Shown: positions 1-7,745 of the stretch, piece by piece
Numbering within the stretch: the first letter of the stretch is position 1
How the letters are laid out: each line of letters begins with the position of its first letter
DNA from: Bradyrhizobium sp. dw_411
GTDB taxonomy: Bacteria > Pseudomonadota > Alphaproteobacteria > Rhizobiales > Xanthobacteraceae
Assembly: GCF_018449695.1 (NCBI RefSeq)
Contig: NZ_JAAVUY010000007.1
Coordinates: 62,001 to 126,000 of the forward strand
Direction: 5' to 3'
DNA length: 64,000 bases
Translations under genes and position numbers: made by a program
The notes under the pieces: generated by a model
What the model was told of the DNA's origin: nothing
Databases searched by the model: none
What the model saw: only the letters and a program-made list of their open reading frames with translations

Positions 1-558
1 AGCCAGTTCGGCGGCCGCCTCGATATTCTCGTCAATGTCGCCGGCGGCTCGGGGCCGATCGGCAAGACCGGCGTGCAAACCACGCCGGAGGAATTCGACG
101 AGATCGTCACCCTCAACGTCAATGGCTGCTTCCACACCATGCGCGCGGCATTGCCGACCATGATCGCGCAGCGCTACGGCAAGGTCGTCAATGTCGGCGG
201 CACCTTCGGGATGCGCGGCCGCGCCGGCCGCGTCGCCTACTCCGCCTCGAAATGGGGCCTGCGCGGCGTCACCAAGAGCTTCGCGCTCGAGGTCGGCCAA
301 TTCAACATCAACGTCAATTGCGTCGCGCCGGGCATGGTCGATGGACCACGATTCCGCGACAAGGTCTGCCGCGACATGGCGCAGAAGCTCGGCATCACCG
401 AAGCCGAAGCCGCCGAACGCCACGCTGCGGACTACGCGATGAAGCGCGTGACGGTGGACGCCGATGTCGCCAATGCCTGTCTCTTTTTGGCCAGTGACGT
501 ATCGCGCCAGATCACCGGCGTCGATCTGCCGGTCGATGGCGGCTGGGCGATGCTGTAA
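1..558 (+). CDS. SDR family oxidoreductase (5' truncated by window edge)
   Basis: C-terminal part of a classical short-chain dehydrogenase/reductase. The frame is open to the left edge, so the start and the N-terminal glycine-rich cofactor loop lie outside. Visible are a GRLDILVNVAGG segment (counterpart of the family NNAG motif), the strand VVNVGG, the catalytic YSASK Tyr/Lys pair (Tyr at about visible residue 80) and the usual C-terminal ITGVDLPVDGGW. It should be an NAD(P)-dependent cytoplasmic oxidoreductase; the substrate cannot be read. It ends 14 bp before the amidohydrolase gene on the same strand, so it is probably an upstream member of a catabolic operon with the amidohydrolase and ABC importer. 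Confidence 0.9.
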   Translation, partial: SQFGGRLDILVNVAGGSGPIGKTGVQTTPEEFDEIVTLNVNGCFHTMRAALPTMIAQRYGKVVNVGGTFGMRGRAGRVAYSASKWGLRGVTKSFALEVGQFNINVNCVAPGMVDGPRFRDKVCRDMAQKLGITEAEAAERHAADYAMKRVTVDADVANACLFLASDVSRQITGVDLPVDGGWAML

Positions 559-572
559 CGGGAGGCTGGATC

Positions 573-2000
573 ATGTCCGACACGGTAGATCTCGTTATCA
601 ACGGCGGCACGATCGTCTCGCCGGATTCAAGGTATAGCGCCAGCATCGCGATCAAGGACGGGCTGATCCATGCGATCGGCGCACCAGAAGCGATGCCGCC
701 GGCCAGGCAGACGCTGGATGCAAGCGGGCTTTATATCCTGCCGGGCGCCATTGACGTTCACGTCCATTTTCGCGATCCCGGCTATCCGCAGAAGGAAGAT
801 TTCGCCAGCGGCACCGCTGCGGCGGCGTTCGGCGGCGTCACCACTGTGTTCGACATGCCCAACACGCTGCCGACCATCGACACCCCGGAGGCGCTCGCCG
901 ACAAGCACACAATCGCTTCCTCGAAGGCCTATGTCGATTACGGCCTCTATGCGGTGCTGGGCGAAGACAGCATCGAGCATGTTCCCGGCCTGATCGAGGG
1001 CGGCATCATCGGCTTCAAGCTCTACATGGGCAACACCTTCGGCCGCATCCCCTCGCCCACCACGGGCGCGATGCTGGAAGCGTTCGAGGTGGTCGCGCCG
1101 ACCGGCAAGCGGATTTCGCTGCATGCCGAGACCAACTCGATCATGGAGCGGCGGGAGTCTCGCCTGCGCGCGTCCGGCCGCACCGAAGCGATCGCGCATC
1201 TGGACGCGCGGCCTGCGGTGGTCGCCGTCGAAGCCGTGGCGCGCGCGGCGATCCTCGCTGAATGGACCGGCGCACGCATCCACGTGCTGCATATCTCGTC
1301 GGCTGCTGAATTGCGCCCGCTCGCCGAGGCAAAAGCGCGTGGCGTCGACATAACCGGCGAAACCTGTCCCCACTATCTACTGCTGTCCGAGCACGATTAC
1401 GAAACATTCGGCGGCGTGATCCGGGTCAATCCGCCGGTGCGCGAGGCGACCAATCGCCAGCCGCTGTGGGACGCGCTGATGGACGGCACGGTCGACGTCA
1501 TCGCCACCGACCATGCGCCGCATGCGCCCGAGGAAAAAACCCGCCCCGACATCTGGACGGTGGATTGCGGATTTCCGGGGGTCGAAACCCAGATGCCGCT
1601 GATGCTGACCGAGGTCAATCGCGGCCGCGCCACCCTTGAGGATTATGTGCGCTGGAGCGCGGAGAACCCCGCCAAGATCTGGGGGCTTTATCCGCGCAAG
1701 GGCACGCTCACGGTCGGCTCGGATGCCGACATCGCGATCGTCGACATCAACCGCGAATGGACAATCGACGACGCCAAGATTCAGTCGCGCTCGAAGATTT
1801 CTCCCTGGCAGGGCCGCAAGGCCACCGCGCTGCCGATCCACACGCTGGTGCGCGGACGTTTCGTAATGAAGGACCGCGTCCTGCAAGAGGATGCACGCGG
1901 CAGTGGCCGCTCGGTCCACGCCATCCAGCAGATGCCGCCGGCCACGCCGCGCAACACCGACACGACAATGGCCGCCATCACCTCGCGAAGCGAAAGATAG
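573..2000 (+). CDS. Dihydroorotase/hydantoinase-type cyclic amidohydrolase
   Basis: 475-aa metal-dependent amidohydrolase of the dihydroorotase/allantoinase/hydantoinase group, which opens cyclic amides or ureides. The metal signature HVHFRDPG (His63, His65), the GFKLYM lysine (about 149, expected to be carboxylated), His184, the HVLHISS histidine (240), TGETCPHYL and ATDHAPH (Asp313) are all present, so a functional binuclear site is expected. A good RBS (GGAGG) precedes the ATG. The last 30 or so residues form a low-complexity tail. Position between an SDR and an ABC importer argues for a catabolic hydrolase acting on an imported cyclic amide rather than biosynthetic PyrC, but this is inference; the exact substrate is unknown. 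Confidence 0.85.
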   Translation: MSDTVDLVINGGTIVSPDSRYSASIAIKDGLIHAIGAPEAMPPARQTLDASGLYILPGAIDVHVHFRDPGYPQKEDFASGTAAAAFGGVTTVFDMPNTLPTIDTPEALADKHTIASSKAYVDYGLYAVLGEDSIEHVPGLIEGGIIGFKLYMGNTFGRIPSPTTGAMLEAFEVVAPTGKRISLHAETNSIMERRESRLRASGRTEAIAHLDARPAVVAVEAVARAAILAEWTGARIHVLHISSAAELRPLAEAKARGVDITGETCPHYLLLSEHDYETFGGVIRVNPPVREATNRQPLWDALMDGTVDVIATDHAPHAPEEKTRPDIWTVDCGFPGVETQMPLMLTEVNRGRATLEDYVRWSAENPAKIWGLYPRKGTLTVGSDADIAIVDINREWTIDDAKIQSRSKISPWQGRKATALPIHTLVRGRFVMKDRVLQEDARGSGRSVHAIQQMPPATPRNTDTTMAAITSRSER

Positions 2001-2004
2001 GCCA

Positions 2005-2844
2005 ATGAACGCTTTGCCAGCCGAGCCCGTGCTGCCCGCCGGCAATGTGATCGACCTGGAAAAGGTGCGCGTAACGTTCGGCAGCGACAAGAATCAAGTC
2101 ACGGCGCTGGCGGAAACTTCGCTCCGCATTACCCATGGCGAGTTCGTGGCACTTGTCGGGCCTTCCGGCTGCGGCAAGTCGACCATCCTCAAGCTGGTGG
2201 CAGGAACGCTGACCGCCACGCAGGGCCATGTGTTCGTCGCCGGCCGCGAAGTCGGCGCCGACCATGTCCGGATCGGCATGGCGTTCCAGAACCCGACGCT
2301 GCTGCCATGGCTCAATATCCGCGACAACGTCATGCTGCCGCTCAAGATCGTGCCACCATTCAAGCTGGAATTCGCAGCCAAGCGCAAAACCGAATACCGC
2401 GACCGCGTCGAGGCCTCGCTGGCGCGGGTTGGTCTCGCCGGCTTTGGCGACAAATTCCCCTGGCAATTGTCCGGCGGCATGCAGCAGCGCGCCTCGCTGT
2501 GCCGGGCGCTGATCCACGATCCGACATTGCTGCTGCTCGATGAGCCCTTCGGCGCGCTCGATCAGTTCACCCGCGAGGAATTGTGGGAGATCATGCAGAA
2601 CCTGTGGATCGAAAAGCGGCCGACGGTACTGCTCGTCACCCACGACCTCAAGGAAGCCGCCTATCTGGCGTCCCGGATCTGCGTGATGCAGGCGCGTCCC
2701 GGGCGCATCGTGGACGACAGCGTGGTGCCGTTCGTGCGGCCCCGCACCATTGACGTGTCGTTCCAGCCCGACTTCGTATCGCTCACCCAACGGCTGCGCG
2801 AACGCATCGTCGCCGCCCGCGCCGTCCAGGAGACCGCGTCATGA
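2005..2844 (+). CDS. ABC transporter ATP-binding protein (nitrate/sulfonate/taurine-type importer)
   Basis: 279-aa ATPase of the SsuB/TauB/NrtD-like importer class. Walker A GPSGCGKST (52-60), Q-loop AFQNPTLLPW, signature LSGGMQQ (155-161), Walker B LLLLDE (175-180), D-loop GALD and switch His213 (VTHD) are intact. The ATG at 2005 was chosen over an upstream in-frame ATG that would overlap the amidohydrolase by more than 100 bp. It lies 4 bp after that gene and overlaps the permease start by 4 bp (ATGA), so the two subunits are translationally coupled. This family usually imports small organic anions or nucleobase-like compounds with a periplasmic binding protein, which is not in view. Confidence 0.92.
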   Translation: MNALPAEPVLPAGNVIDLEKVRVTFGSDKNQVTALAETSLRITHGEFVALVGPSGCGKSTILKLVAGTLTATQGHVFVAGREVGADHVRIGMAFQNPTLLPWLNIRDNVMLPLKIVPPFKLEFAAKRKTEYRDRVEASLARVGLAGFGDKFPWQLSGGMQQRASLCRALIHDPTLLLLDEPFGALDQFTREELWEIMQNLWIEKRPTVLLVTHDLKEAAYLASRICVMQARPGRIVDDSVVPFVRPRTIDVSFQPDFVSLTQRLRERIVAARAVQETAS

Positions 2845-3617
2845 ACGAGCAGCTTCGACGCCGGATCCTGTCGACCACCTGCATCATCGGCTTCTTCGTC
2901 GCCTGGGAGCTGTTGTGCCTGGCGTTCCACGTCTCCGATATCGTGCTGCCACGCCCGAGCGAAATTCTGGTGACGCTGTGGACGCGCTTTCCCGCGATCT
3001 GGCCGCACGCGCTGCAGACGCTCTATACGACGCTGGTCGGATTTGCGCTGGGCATCGTGATCGGCATCCTCCTGGGCATGCTGATCGGCTCGTCGCGGCT
3101 CGCCTATGATGTCGCCTATCCGATGCTGGTCGGATTCTCCTCAATTCCCAAGGTGGCCGTGGTGCCGATCTTCGTGCTGTGGTTCGGCGCCGGCACCGTG
3201 CCGGCGGTGCTCACGGCGATGATCATGTGCATCTTTCCGATCGTCGTGAACGTCGCGACCGGCCTGGCCGCAACCGAACCCGAACTGCAGGATGTGATGA
3301 AAACCCTGCGCGCCACCAAACTGGAGATTCTCTGGAATGTCGGCCTGCCGAGGACGATGCCCTATTTTTTCGCGTCACTGAAAGTGGCGGCGACCCTGGC
3401 TTTCGTCGGCACGGTGATTTCGGAGACCGTGGCCTCCAACCGCGGCATCGGCAATTTGATGATGATCGCCAGTTCGAGCTTCGACGTGCCGCTGGTATTT
3501 GCCGGGCTGTTCATCCTGGCCGCGCTCGGCGTCGCGCTTTATGTGGTTTTCTCGTTGATCGAGAGCCGCGTCACCGGCTGGGCGGTACGCAGCGACAACT
3601 TCGCGGCCGGCGGCTGA
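2841..3617 (+). CDS. ABC transporter permease (SsuC/TauC-like)
   Basis: 258-aa inner-membrane permease with about six hydrophobic segments and the cytoplasmic coupling (EAA-type) loop around GLAATEPELQDVMKTL, followed by the LPRTMPYF stretch typical of the binding-protein-dependent transport family. Its start overlaps the stop of the ATPase gene (ATGA at 2841), which fixes the start and shows an operon. It should form the membrane channel with the ATPase just upstream. No solute-binding protein gene follows, so it is probably encoded upstream of the window or elsewhere. It is the last member of the operon visible here. Confidence 0.92.
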   Translation: MNEQLRRRILSTTCIIGFFVAWELLCLAFHVSDIVLPRPSEILVTLWTRFPAIWPHALQTLYTTLVGFALGIVIGILLGMLIGSSRLAYDVAYPMLVGFSSIPKVAVVPIFVLWFGAGTVPAVLTAMIMCIFPIVVNVATGLAATEPELQDVMKTLRATKLEILWNVGLPRTMPYFFASLKVAATLAFVGTVISETVASNRGIGNLMMIASSSFDVPLVFAGLFILAALGVALYVVFSLIESRVTGWAVRSDNFAAGG

Positions 3618-3950
3618 GCCGCCTTGTCCGCTCGCTACAGCCAAGCGTAGACCAGTGCCACATTGGCCACGCAAGCGGCCAATAGGGCCACCGACAGCGT
3701 GAGGTGCACGCGCTCGCAGGAGGTTTGCAGGATCGTTCCCATGACGTCGGGAACATCAGGCGATTCTAGCCGGGGAGTCTCGGGGTTTATTTCTGTGGTG
3801 ATTCAGGACTCGTTTACGACTCAGGGACTCGCGTAAAAACACCCCCTCAATCGGCCCGATTCTCGCCGAAATGGCCCCCTAACCCCTCCGACCTCCCGGC
3901 TGAAACTCGGGATCACCTGAAGCGTTAATGAGATGTTTTAGCGGAGCCAA
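3618..3950. other. Intergenic region after the ABC operon
   Basis: 333 bp without a strong gene. It holds the 35-codon minus-strand candidate at 3635-3742 and a C-rich stretch. No convincing intrinsic terminator for the ABC operon was seen. A GGAG Shine-Dalgarno motif near the right end serves the gene at 3951. Confidence 0.5.
3635..3742 (-). CDS. Possible 35-aa single-pass membrane peptide
   Basis: Short open frame, ATG to TAG, encoding a peptide that starts MGTILQTSCERVH and then has one hydrophobic helix (LTLSVALLAACVANVALV) ending YAWL. The clean hydrophobic profile is protein-like, but there is no clear Shine-Dalgarno sequence and I do not recognise a family. It may be a small membrane protein or a chance frame; it faces the ABC operon tail to tail. 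Confidence 0.28.
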   Translation of the reverse strand: MGTILQTSCERVHLTLSVALLAACVANVALVYAWL

Positions 3951-4208
3951 ATGATGCCCTATGCGCTGTTTTGCCACGAAGCCAAGCTGAGCAAGACCTA
4001 TCCGACCGAGGCGGATGTCTGGAAGCTGGCCCGGCAAAGCGGACTGGTGGTCGATACGACGACCGAATCGGACCGGCCGGCGCCGCGGCCGTTACTGGAC
4101 AATGATTATGAGATCAGGTCCTGCCGGCCCGATCCGCAGGAAGACCCGGCCAAGAATCAGGCCGACGCCGAGCGCGACGCCGAACAGGAATTACGGCTGG
4201 GGTCATAA
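3951..4208 (+). CDS. Small conserved hypothetical protein
   Basis: 85-aa soluble, acidic protein beginning MMPYALFCHEAKLSK. The N-terminal half looks folded (TYPTEADVWKLARQSGLVVD) and the C-terminal quarter is charged and repetitive in D, P and A, probably disordered. GGAG lies just upstream of the ATG. I recall very similar small proteins in Bradyrhizobium genomes but know no function. No membrane segment or signal peptide is visible. It stands alone between the ABC operon and envelope genes. Confidence 0.6.
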   Translation: MMPYALFCHEAKLSKTYPTEADVWKLARQSGLVVDTTTESDRPAPRPLLDNDYEIRSCRPDPQEDPAKNQADAERDAEQELRLGS

Positions 4209-4301
4209 GACGCTGAATTCGTGAAAAGCCGAATTCGGGAGAATCAGGTTCCTGCCCCGGCAGCCCCATGGGACGCGGGCGAACCCGGTACTCAATCAGT
4301 T

Positions 4302-4586
4302 CTACGGCGTCGCCTCAACCAGCGACGCCTGCTCGGCGGCGAGTGCCACGCAGGCTTTCTTGCGATGCAGGCCCCGAATCGCGCCCGTGATCTTGAGCAC
4401 TTTCCCGGCGGGACACGAGGCGTCCTGCACGAAGGCGACCTCATAGGGCGCCAGCCAAAGCGGTTCGGATTTGAGGATGGTCTGGGCCAAGACTGTTTGA
4501 GTCGAGACGGTTTGAGCCGAGGCAGTTTGAGCCAGGCAAGCCACGCTGGTTGCGGCAAAAACCAACGCTAACGTCAAAACACGCAT
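4302..4586 (-). CDS. Small exported protein with tandem QT-rich linker
   Basis: 94-aa protein with a signal peptide (MRVLTLALVFAATSVACLAQ). The ATG at 4586 is preferred to one 19 codons upstream because it opens directly into the signal sequence. After the signal come pentapeptide repeats AQTAS/AQTVS/TQTVL/AQTIL encoded by four 15-bp tandem units (4476-4535), then a compact domain with two cysteines (DASCPAGKVLKITG and KKACVAL) that may form a disulfide in the periplasm. From memory it resembles the small family DUF6719; the role is unknown. Confidence 0.6.
   Translation of the reverse strand: MRVLTLALVFAATSVACLAQTASAQTVSTQTVLAQTILKSEPLWLAPYEVAFVQDASCPAGKVLKITGAIRGLHRKKACVALAAEQASLVEATP
4476..4535. 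repeat. 15-bp x 4 in-frame tandem repeat
   Basis: Four imperfect 15-bp units (4476-4490, 4491-4505, 4506-4520, 4521-4535) sharing the core GGTTTGAGCC or GTTTGAG. They lie inside the exported protein gene and add pentapeptides of the form [AT]QT[AVI]x right after the signal peptide. Being a multiple of three, copy-number change would keep the frame. Confidence 0.75.
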
Positions 4587-4711
4587 GTTTGTTGTCCACT
4601 GACCGGCGGAACCACAATAACCGATCATGCGCAAAAGTTTCATGACCGGCGAAAATTATTTTCGTCCGCCCACTCTCCCGCCCGGCTTTCGCAACAAAAT
4701 GCTACAACAAA

Positions 4712-4738
4712 AAAAGGCCGGCTTGAAGCCGGCCTTTT
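4712..4738 (-). terminator. Intrinsic terminator of the beta-barrel OMP gene
   Basis: Near-perfect hairpin: AAAAGGCCGGCTT (4712-4724) pairs with its complement at 4726-4738. Read on the minus strand the stem is followed by a U-rich run and lies 20 bp after the OMP stop codon. Confidence 0.85.
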
Positions 4739-4758
4739 CCGCAAAATTTGTGTTCTTA

Positions 4759-5475
4759 TCAGTAACGGGCGGCGACCGGGCCACCCCAGCCGAAGCGATA
4801 GTTCACGCCCAGCTTGAAGGTATGCTCGTCTTCCCGGAACCTGGCGCCGATCACGTCAGCCGGCCCTCCGGTAAAGGTGGTGCTGCCGAAGTTGAAATAC
4901 TGATATTCGGCCTTGGCGGACCAGTTCGGCGCGAACATGTATTCCAGACCGCCACCGACGGTGTAACCGTCGCGGTGCCTGCCGTCGGTCGTAAAGGCGA
5001 CCGGGCCGAGAGCGTTGCTGGCGCCGACACCGACACCGTCACGCCAGGCATAACCGCCCTTGGCGTAGAGCAACGCCGGACCCCAGGTGTAGCCGAGCCG
5101 GCCGGTCACCGAGCCGAGTTCATTGGTGTTGCCGCTCACCGTGGTTCCCGAGATCGGGAACGTGGCGCCGCCGCCATTATTGCCGTTGAGCCAGCTATAC
5201 TGGGCTTCAGCACCGATCACCCAGTTCGGCGCGAACTGGTAGTCGGCACCACCCTGAATACCGCCAAGGAACTGGCCGTTGCTTCCCTCAAGGCTGTTGT
5301 TGCCCCCGAACGCACCGCCAATATGGCCGCCGATGTAGAAGCCGGTCCAGTTATAGATCGCTTCCGGTGCCTTATAGACAGGAGCTTTCGTATAGGTTCG
5401 CGCCGGAAGATCGGCCGCGAATGCAGGAGCAGCGAATACGATACACGCGGCTGCGCCGAGCAGAAGTTTTTTCAT
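4759..5475 (-). CDS. Outer-membrane beta-barrel protein (Omp25/31-like porin family)
   Basis: 238-aa outer-membrane protein. A signal peptide (MKKLLLGAAACIVFAAPAFA, cleavage about residue 20) precedes ADLPARTYTKAP and the marker YNWTGFYIGGHIGG, typical of the rhizobial Omp25/Omp31 outer-membrane beta-barrel family. Alternating aromatic/glycine strands follow (GRLGYTWGPALLYAKGGYAW) and the chain ends in the barrel terminus YRFGWGGPVAARY with a terminal aromatic residue. It probably spans the outer membrane as an eight-stranded barrel. It stands alone with its own strong terminator. Confidence 0.9.
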   Translation of the reverse strand: MKKLLLGAAACIVFAAPAFAADLPARTYTKAPVYKAPEAIYNWTGFYIGGHIGGAFGGNNSLEGSNGQFLGGIQGGADYQFAPNWVIGAEAQYSWLNGNNGGGATFPISGTTVSGNTNELGSVTGRLGYTWGPALLYAKGGYAWRDGVGVGASNALGPVAFTTDGRHRDGYTVGGGLEYMFAPNWSAKAEYQYFNFGSTTFTGGPADVIGARFREDEHTFKLGVNYRFGWGGPVAARY

Positions 5476-5804
5476 GAGTAGTCCCCGTTGTTGACGTTCG
5501 TGACATCAATCAAACATCGTGGCGGCAATTTGGTTGCTTCATGACCCGCGGCTTCACATTTGTTTCTCGACTGTTACAGCGCAGCAACAACGTCATTTTG
5601 TTCCGCCGGAACTTTCATTTTTTTGCCGGAAAAACGGCTACTTGCGGCAATGTTGACGCTGACATCACGATCTCGCCCCAACATGGGACATAAAGCTCGC
5701 CGAAACGTGATCAGGATTCCCGGTGTGTTTTTTGCGGCACGAGGCGGAAATCACCGGTTGAAAAATGCGGATTGCGGCGTGTGATTGGCCGGCGCGGTGA
5801 GCCG
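5476..5804. other. AT-richer intergenic region upstream of the OMP gene
   Basis: About 330 bp with T- and A-rich tracts on the upstream side of the minus-strand OMP gene, so it should hold that gene's promoter and 5' leader. I could not assign -35/-10 boxes with confidence, and see no gene or repeat. Confidence 0.4.
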
Positions 5805-6260
5805 CTATCGCGACATCTTTTCCATGTCGGGAAACGGCAAATAGACCGCGCCGTCGCAGAGTTCACCGACCTTCTCGGCCATGCGGTCGAGCCGGCCGTC
5901 GACGAACAATATCGCGCGTTCGCGCGGCTCGCGGTAACTGCCGTCGGATTCCCGCGGCGAAAAACGCACGCACGCGACATAACGGACGTGCCCGCTGATG
6001 CTCCGCTGCACCGGCTCGGCCAACATGGCCTCGTGCACCCCAACGGGATTGTTGAGATAGGTTTTCATGAACGCCAGCAATTCGGTGCGATAGTTGTTCG
6101 GGAATGGCTGGTTGGCGCCGGCGCGATCGGCGGTATAGGTCATGGTTCTGGATTCGTCGGAGGAGCTCGGCCAAAGACCGGCACAGGCCGAAAGCGCGAT
6201 CGGCAGCATCAGGATCGCCACGCACTTGATCGATGCCGCAAAATTTATCGAACGTCTCAA
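5805..6260 (-). CDS. Putative lipoprotein
   Basis: About 151 aa from a TTG at 6260. That start gives a good lipoprotein signal: RRS, hydrophobic core and lipobox LSAC with the lipidated Cys at about residue 26. A longer frame exists upstream but its first 70 residues are not protein-like. The mature part has a region around TELLAFMKTYLNNPVGVHEA and a strand-like segment HVRYVACVRFSPRES, then DGRLDRMAEKVGELC. The family is not recognised; export to the periplasm as a lipid-anchored protein is the safe reading. The start codon is an inference. Confidence 0.6.
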   Translation of the reverse strand: MRRSINFAASIKCVAILMLPIALSACAGLWPSSSDESRTMTYTADRAGANQPFPNNYRTELLAFMKTYLNNPVGVHEAMLAEPVQRSISGHVRYVACVRFSPRESDGSYREPRERAILFVDGRLDRMAEKVGELCDGAVYLPFPDMEKMSR

Positions 6261-6500
6261 GTGCAATCCGCTTTCCAGAGTCTTCCCGGCTTCCAGGTCT
6301 TGCCGGCGGCTGGTTCTAGACCGTCCGCCAACGAAAGGGAATCTGCATTTCCAGACAAGTTTTGTGCCGGCAGGCCCGATAACACGGCATTTCCCGACCA
6401 AACAGCTTCGGCCCGCGCCATGGGGGAAGCCATGACACGGGCCGGGCCGGATACACGGGAGATAGCCGGAATGGCGTATCAAGCCACGCCGGTAACGGCG

Positions 6501-6767
6501 TCAGCCGCGCTTGGCGGTGTGGTTGACGTGCTTGATCGCGACCTTGGCGTGGGTCTTGATCGCGCCCATCTTCTTGTGGAAGCGATGATGGCGATGATGA
6601 CGATGCGTGACGTGATGGCGGCCCATCTTGGCATTGGCGTTCAACACGCTCGGCTTAACCTGCTCGGTCTTGATCACGGGCGCCGGATTCTTGGCGGGCG
6701 TGGCAGCGAGCACCGGGGCGGCGAGAACGGAAACTGCGAGCAAGGCCGCGGAAATGGTCTTCAACAT
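6501..6767 (-). CDS. Exported histidine-rich basic protein
   Basis: 88-aa protein with a signal peptide (MLKTISAALLAVSVLAAPVLA) followed by a short basic mature chain. A dense histidine block, HHVTHRHHRHHRFHKK, sits at about residues 51-66, with further His residues to the C-terminus. Such clusters commonly bind Ni, Zn or Cu, so metal buffering in the periplasm is possible, but no family is recognised and a structural role is equally open. It faces the TPR gene at 7068 across a divergent 300-bp region. Confidence 0.65.
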   Translation of the reverse strand: MLKTISAALLAVSVLAAPVLAATPAKNPAPVIKTEQVKPSVLNANAKMGRHHVTHRHHRHHRFHKKMGAIKTHAKVAIKHVNHTAKRG

Positions 6768-7067
6768 GGTCGTCTCCTCTTGCGAAAGGGATCATGGAGT
6801 GGCCGGTCGGATGGCCGGGCTCGTGGATCATGGTGCGACCTTAGAAGTCTCGCGCTGAACCCATCCTGAAGCGCGGCGATGGACTTCGTTCATCTGCATG
6901 ACAACTTGGTTATGTTGGAGCGGTAGCCAAACCTGGTTTGCAAAAGGCAGGGTTTGCAAAAAATTCCCGAAAATTGAAAAAATTGTCCCGGGAATGTTGC
7001 GTTGCGGCGGGTGTTCAAATGAACGGGCTTGGGTATAGGATTGAACCACCGACATCAGGAGAGACGC
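6768..7067. other. Divergent intergenic region
   Basis: 300 bp between the minus-strand His-rich gene and the plus-strand TPR gene; it must hold both promoters. A short direct repeat of GGTTTGCAAAA (around 6935-6960) is visible. The RBS AGGAGAG precedes the ATG at 7068. No other feature could be supported. Confidence 0.4.
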
Positions 7068-7613
7068 ATGAACAAATTTGCGATCCGGCTTTCGACCCTG
7101 GCAATGTACACGATGGCGCTGGCCGCAGCGCCGCTGGTGACACCGGCCTTCGCCGCCGGCAGCGACAATCCCTCGCCGCCCGCCAGCAGCACCACCAAGG
7201 ACAAGAAGAAGAACGACAAGAGCTCTGCCATCGACGATCCGAAATTCCTCGAGGGTTATCGCACCGCTTATACCACGATCTATGATCGTCATGACTACGC
7301 CGGCGCGATCGAGCAGTTGAAGGCGCTCGGCCATGCAGACGTCGCCGATGTCGCCAATCTGATCGGCTACTCCTACCGCAAGCTCGGCGACTACAAGGTT
7401 TCGCAGATCTATTACGAGCGCGCGCTGCAGGCCGACCCGAACCATGTGCGGACCTGGCAGTATTACGGCCTGTGGCAGCTCGAACAGGGCAACCGCGACC
7501 AGGCGCAGTATCACCTCAACAAGATCGGCCAGATCTGCGGCACCGATTGCGCGGAATACCGCTCGCTCGCTTTGGCGCTGGAAAAGCCGACCGGGACCGG
7601 TCTGGTTTACTGA
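7068..7613 (+). CDS. Exported TPR protein
   Basis: 181-aa protein starting at the ATG after AGGAGAG. It has a signal peptide (MNKFAIRLSTLAMYTMALAA...PAFA), a Lys/Ser/Pro linker (STTKDKKKNDKSS) and about two to three tetratricopeptide repeats (YDRHDYAGAIEQLKALG, ANLIGYSYRKLGDYKVSQIYYERAL, HVRTWQYYGLWQLEQGN). Two cysteines near the C-terminus (QICGTDC) may form a disulfide. TPR domains mediate protein-protein contacts; the partner in the periplasm is unknown. An intrinsic terminator follows. Confidence 0.75.
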   Translation: MNKFAIRLSTLAMYTMALAAAPLVTPAFAAGSDNPSPPASSTTKDKKKNDKSSAIDDPKFLEGYRTAYTTIYDRHDYAGAIEQLKALGHADVADVANLIGYSYRKLGDYKVSQIYYERALQADPNHVRTWQYYGLWQLEQGNRDQAQYHLNKIGQICGTDCAEYRSLALALEKPTGTGLVY

Positions 7614-7615
7614 GT

Positions 7616-7680
7616 CAGAGCGTTTTCAAGCGAAGTGGATACCGGTTCGCGTAAAGAAAACGCGTCAAACAAAAGAGCAC
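7616..7680. repeat. Dispersed repeat family A, copy 1 (partial)
   Basis: Contains GCGTTTTCAAGCGAAGTGG, ATACCGGTTCGCGT and AAGAAAACGCGTCAAA, which recur inverted at 14834-14897 and 60181-60241. This copy lacks the 35-bp palindrome of the other two. It lies directly after the TPR stop codon. Confidence 0.75.
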
Positions 7681-7702
7681 AACGAAAAACTAGATCTACG
7701 AA

Positions 7703-7740
7703 GCCGGCGCAAACTTCACAGTTTGTGCCGGTTTTGTTTT
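7703..7740 (+). terminator. Intrinsic terminator of the TPR gene
   Basis: Stem CCGGCGCAAAC pairs with GTTTGTGCCGG (one G-U pair) around the loop TTCACA, followed by TTTTGTTTT. Confidence 0.8.
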
Positions 7741-7745
7741 GATCG

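Noticed and set aside
4627..5481. 284-codon plus-strand frame opposite the OMP gene
   Set aside because: Antisense shadow; the minus-strand OMP has signal peptide, barrel pattern and terminator.
5772..6869. 365-codon plus-strand frame
   Set aside because: Overlaps the lipoprotein and His-rich genes in antisense; no signal peptide, RBS or domain.
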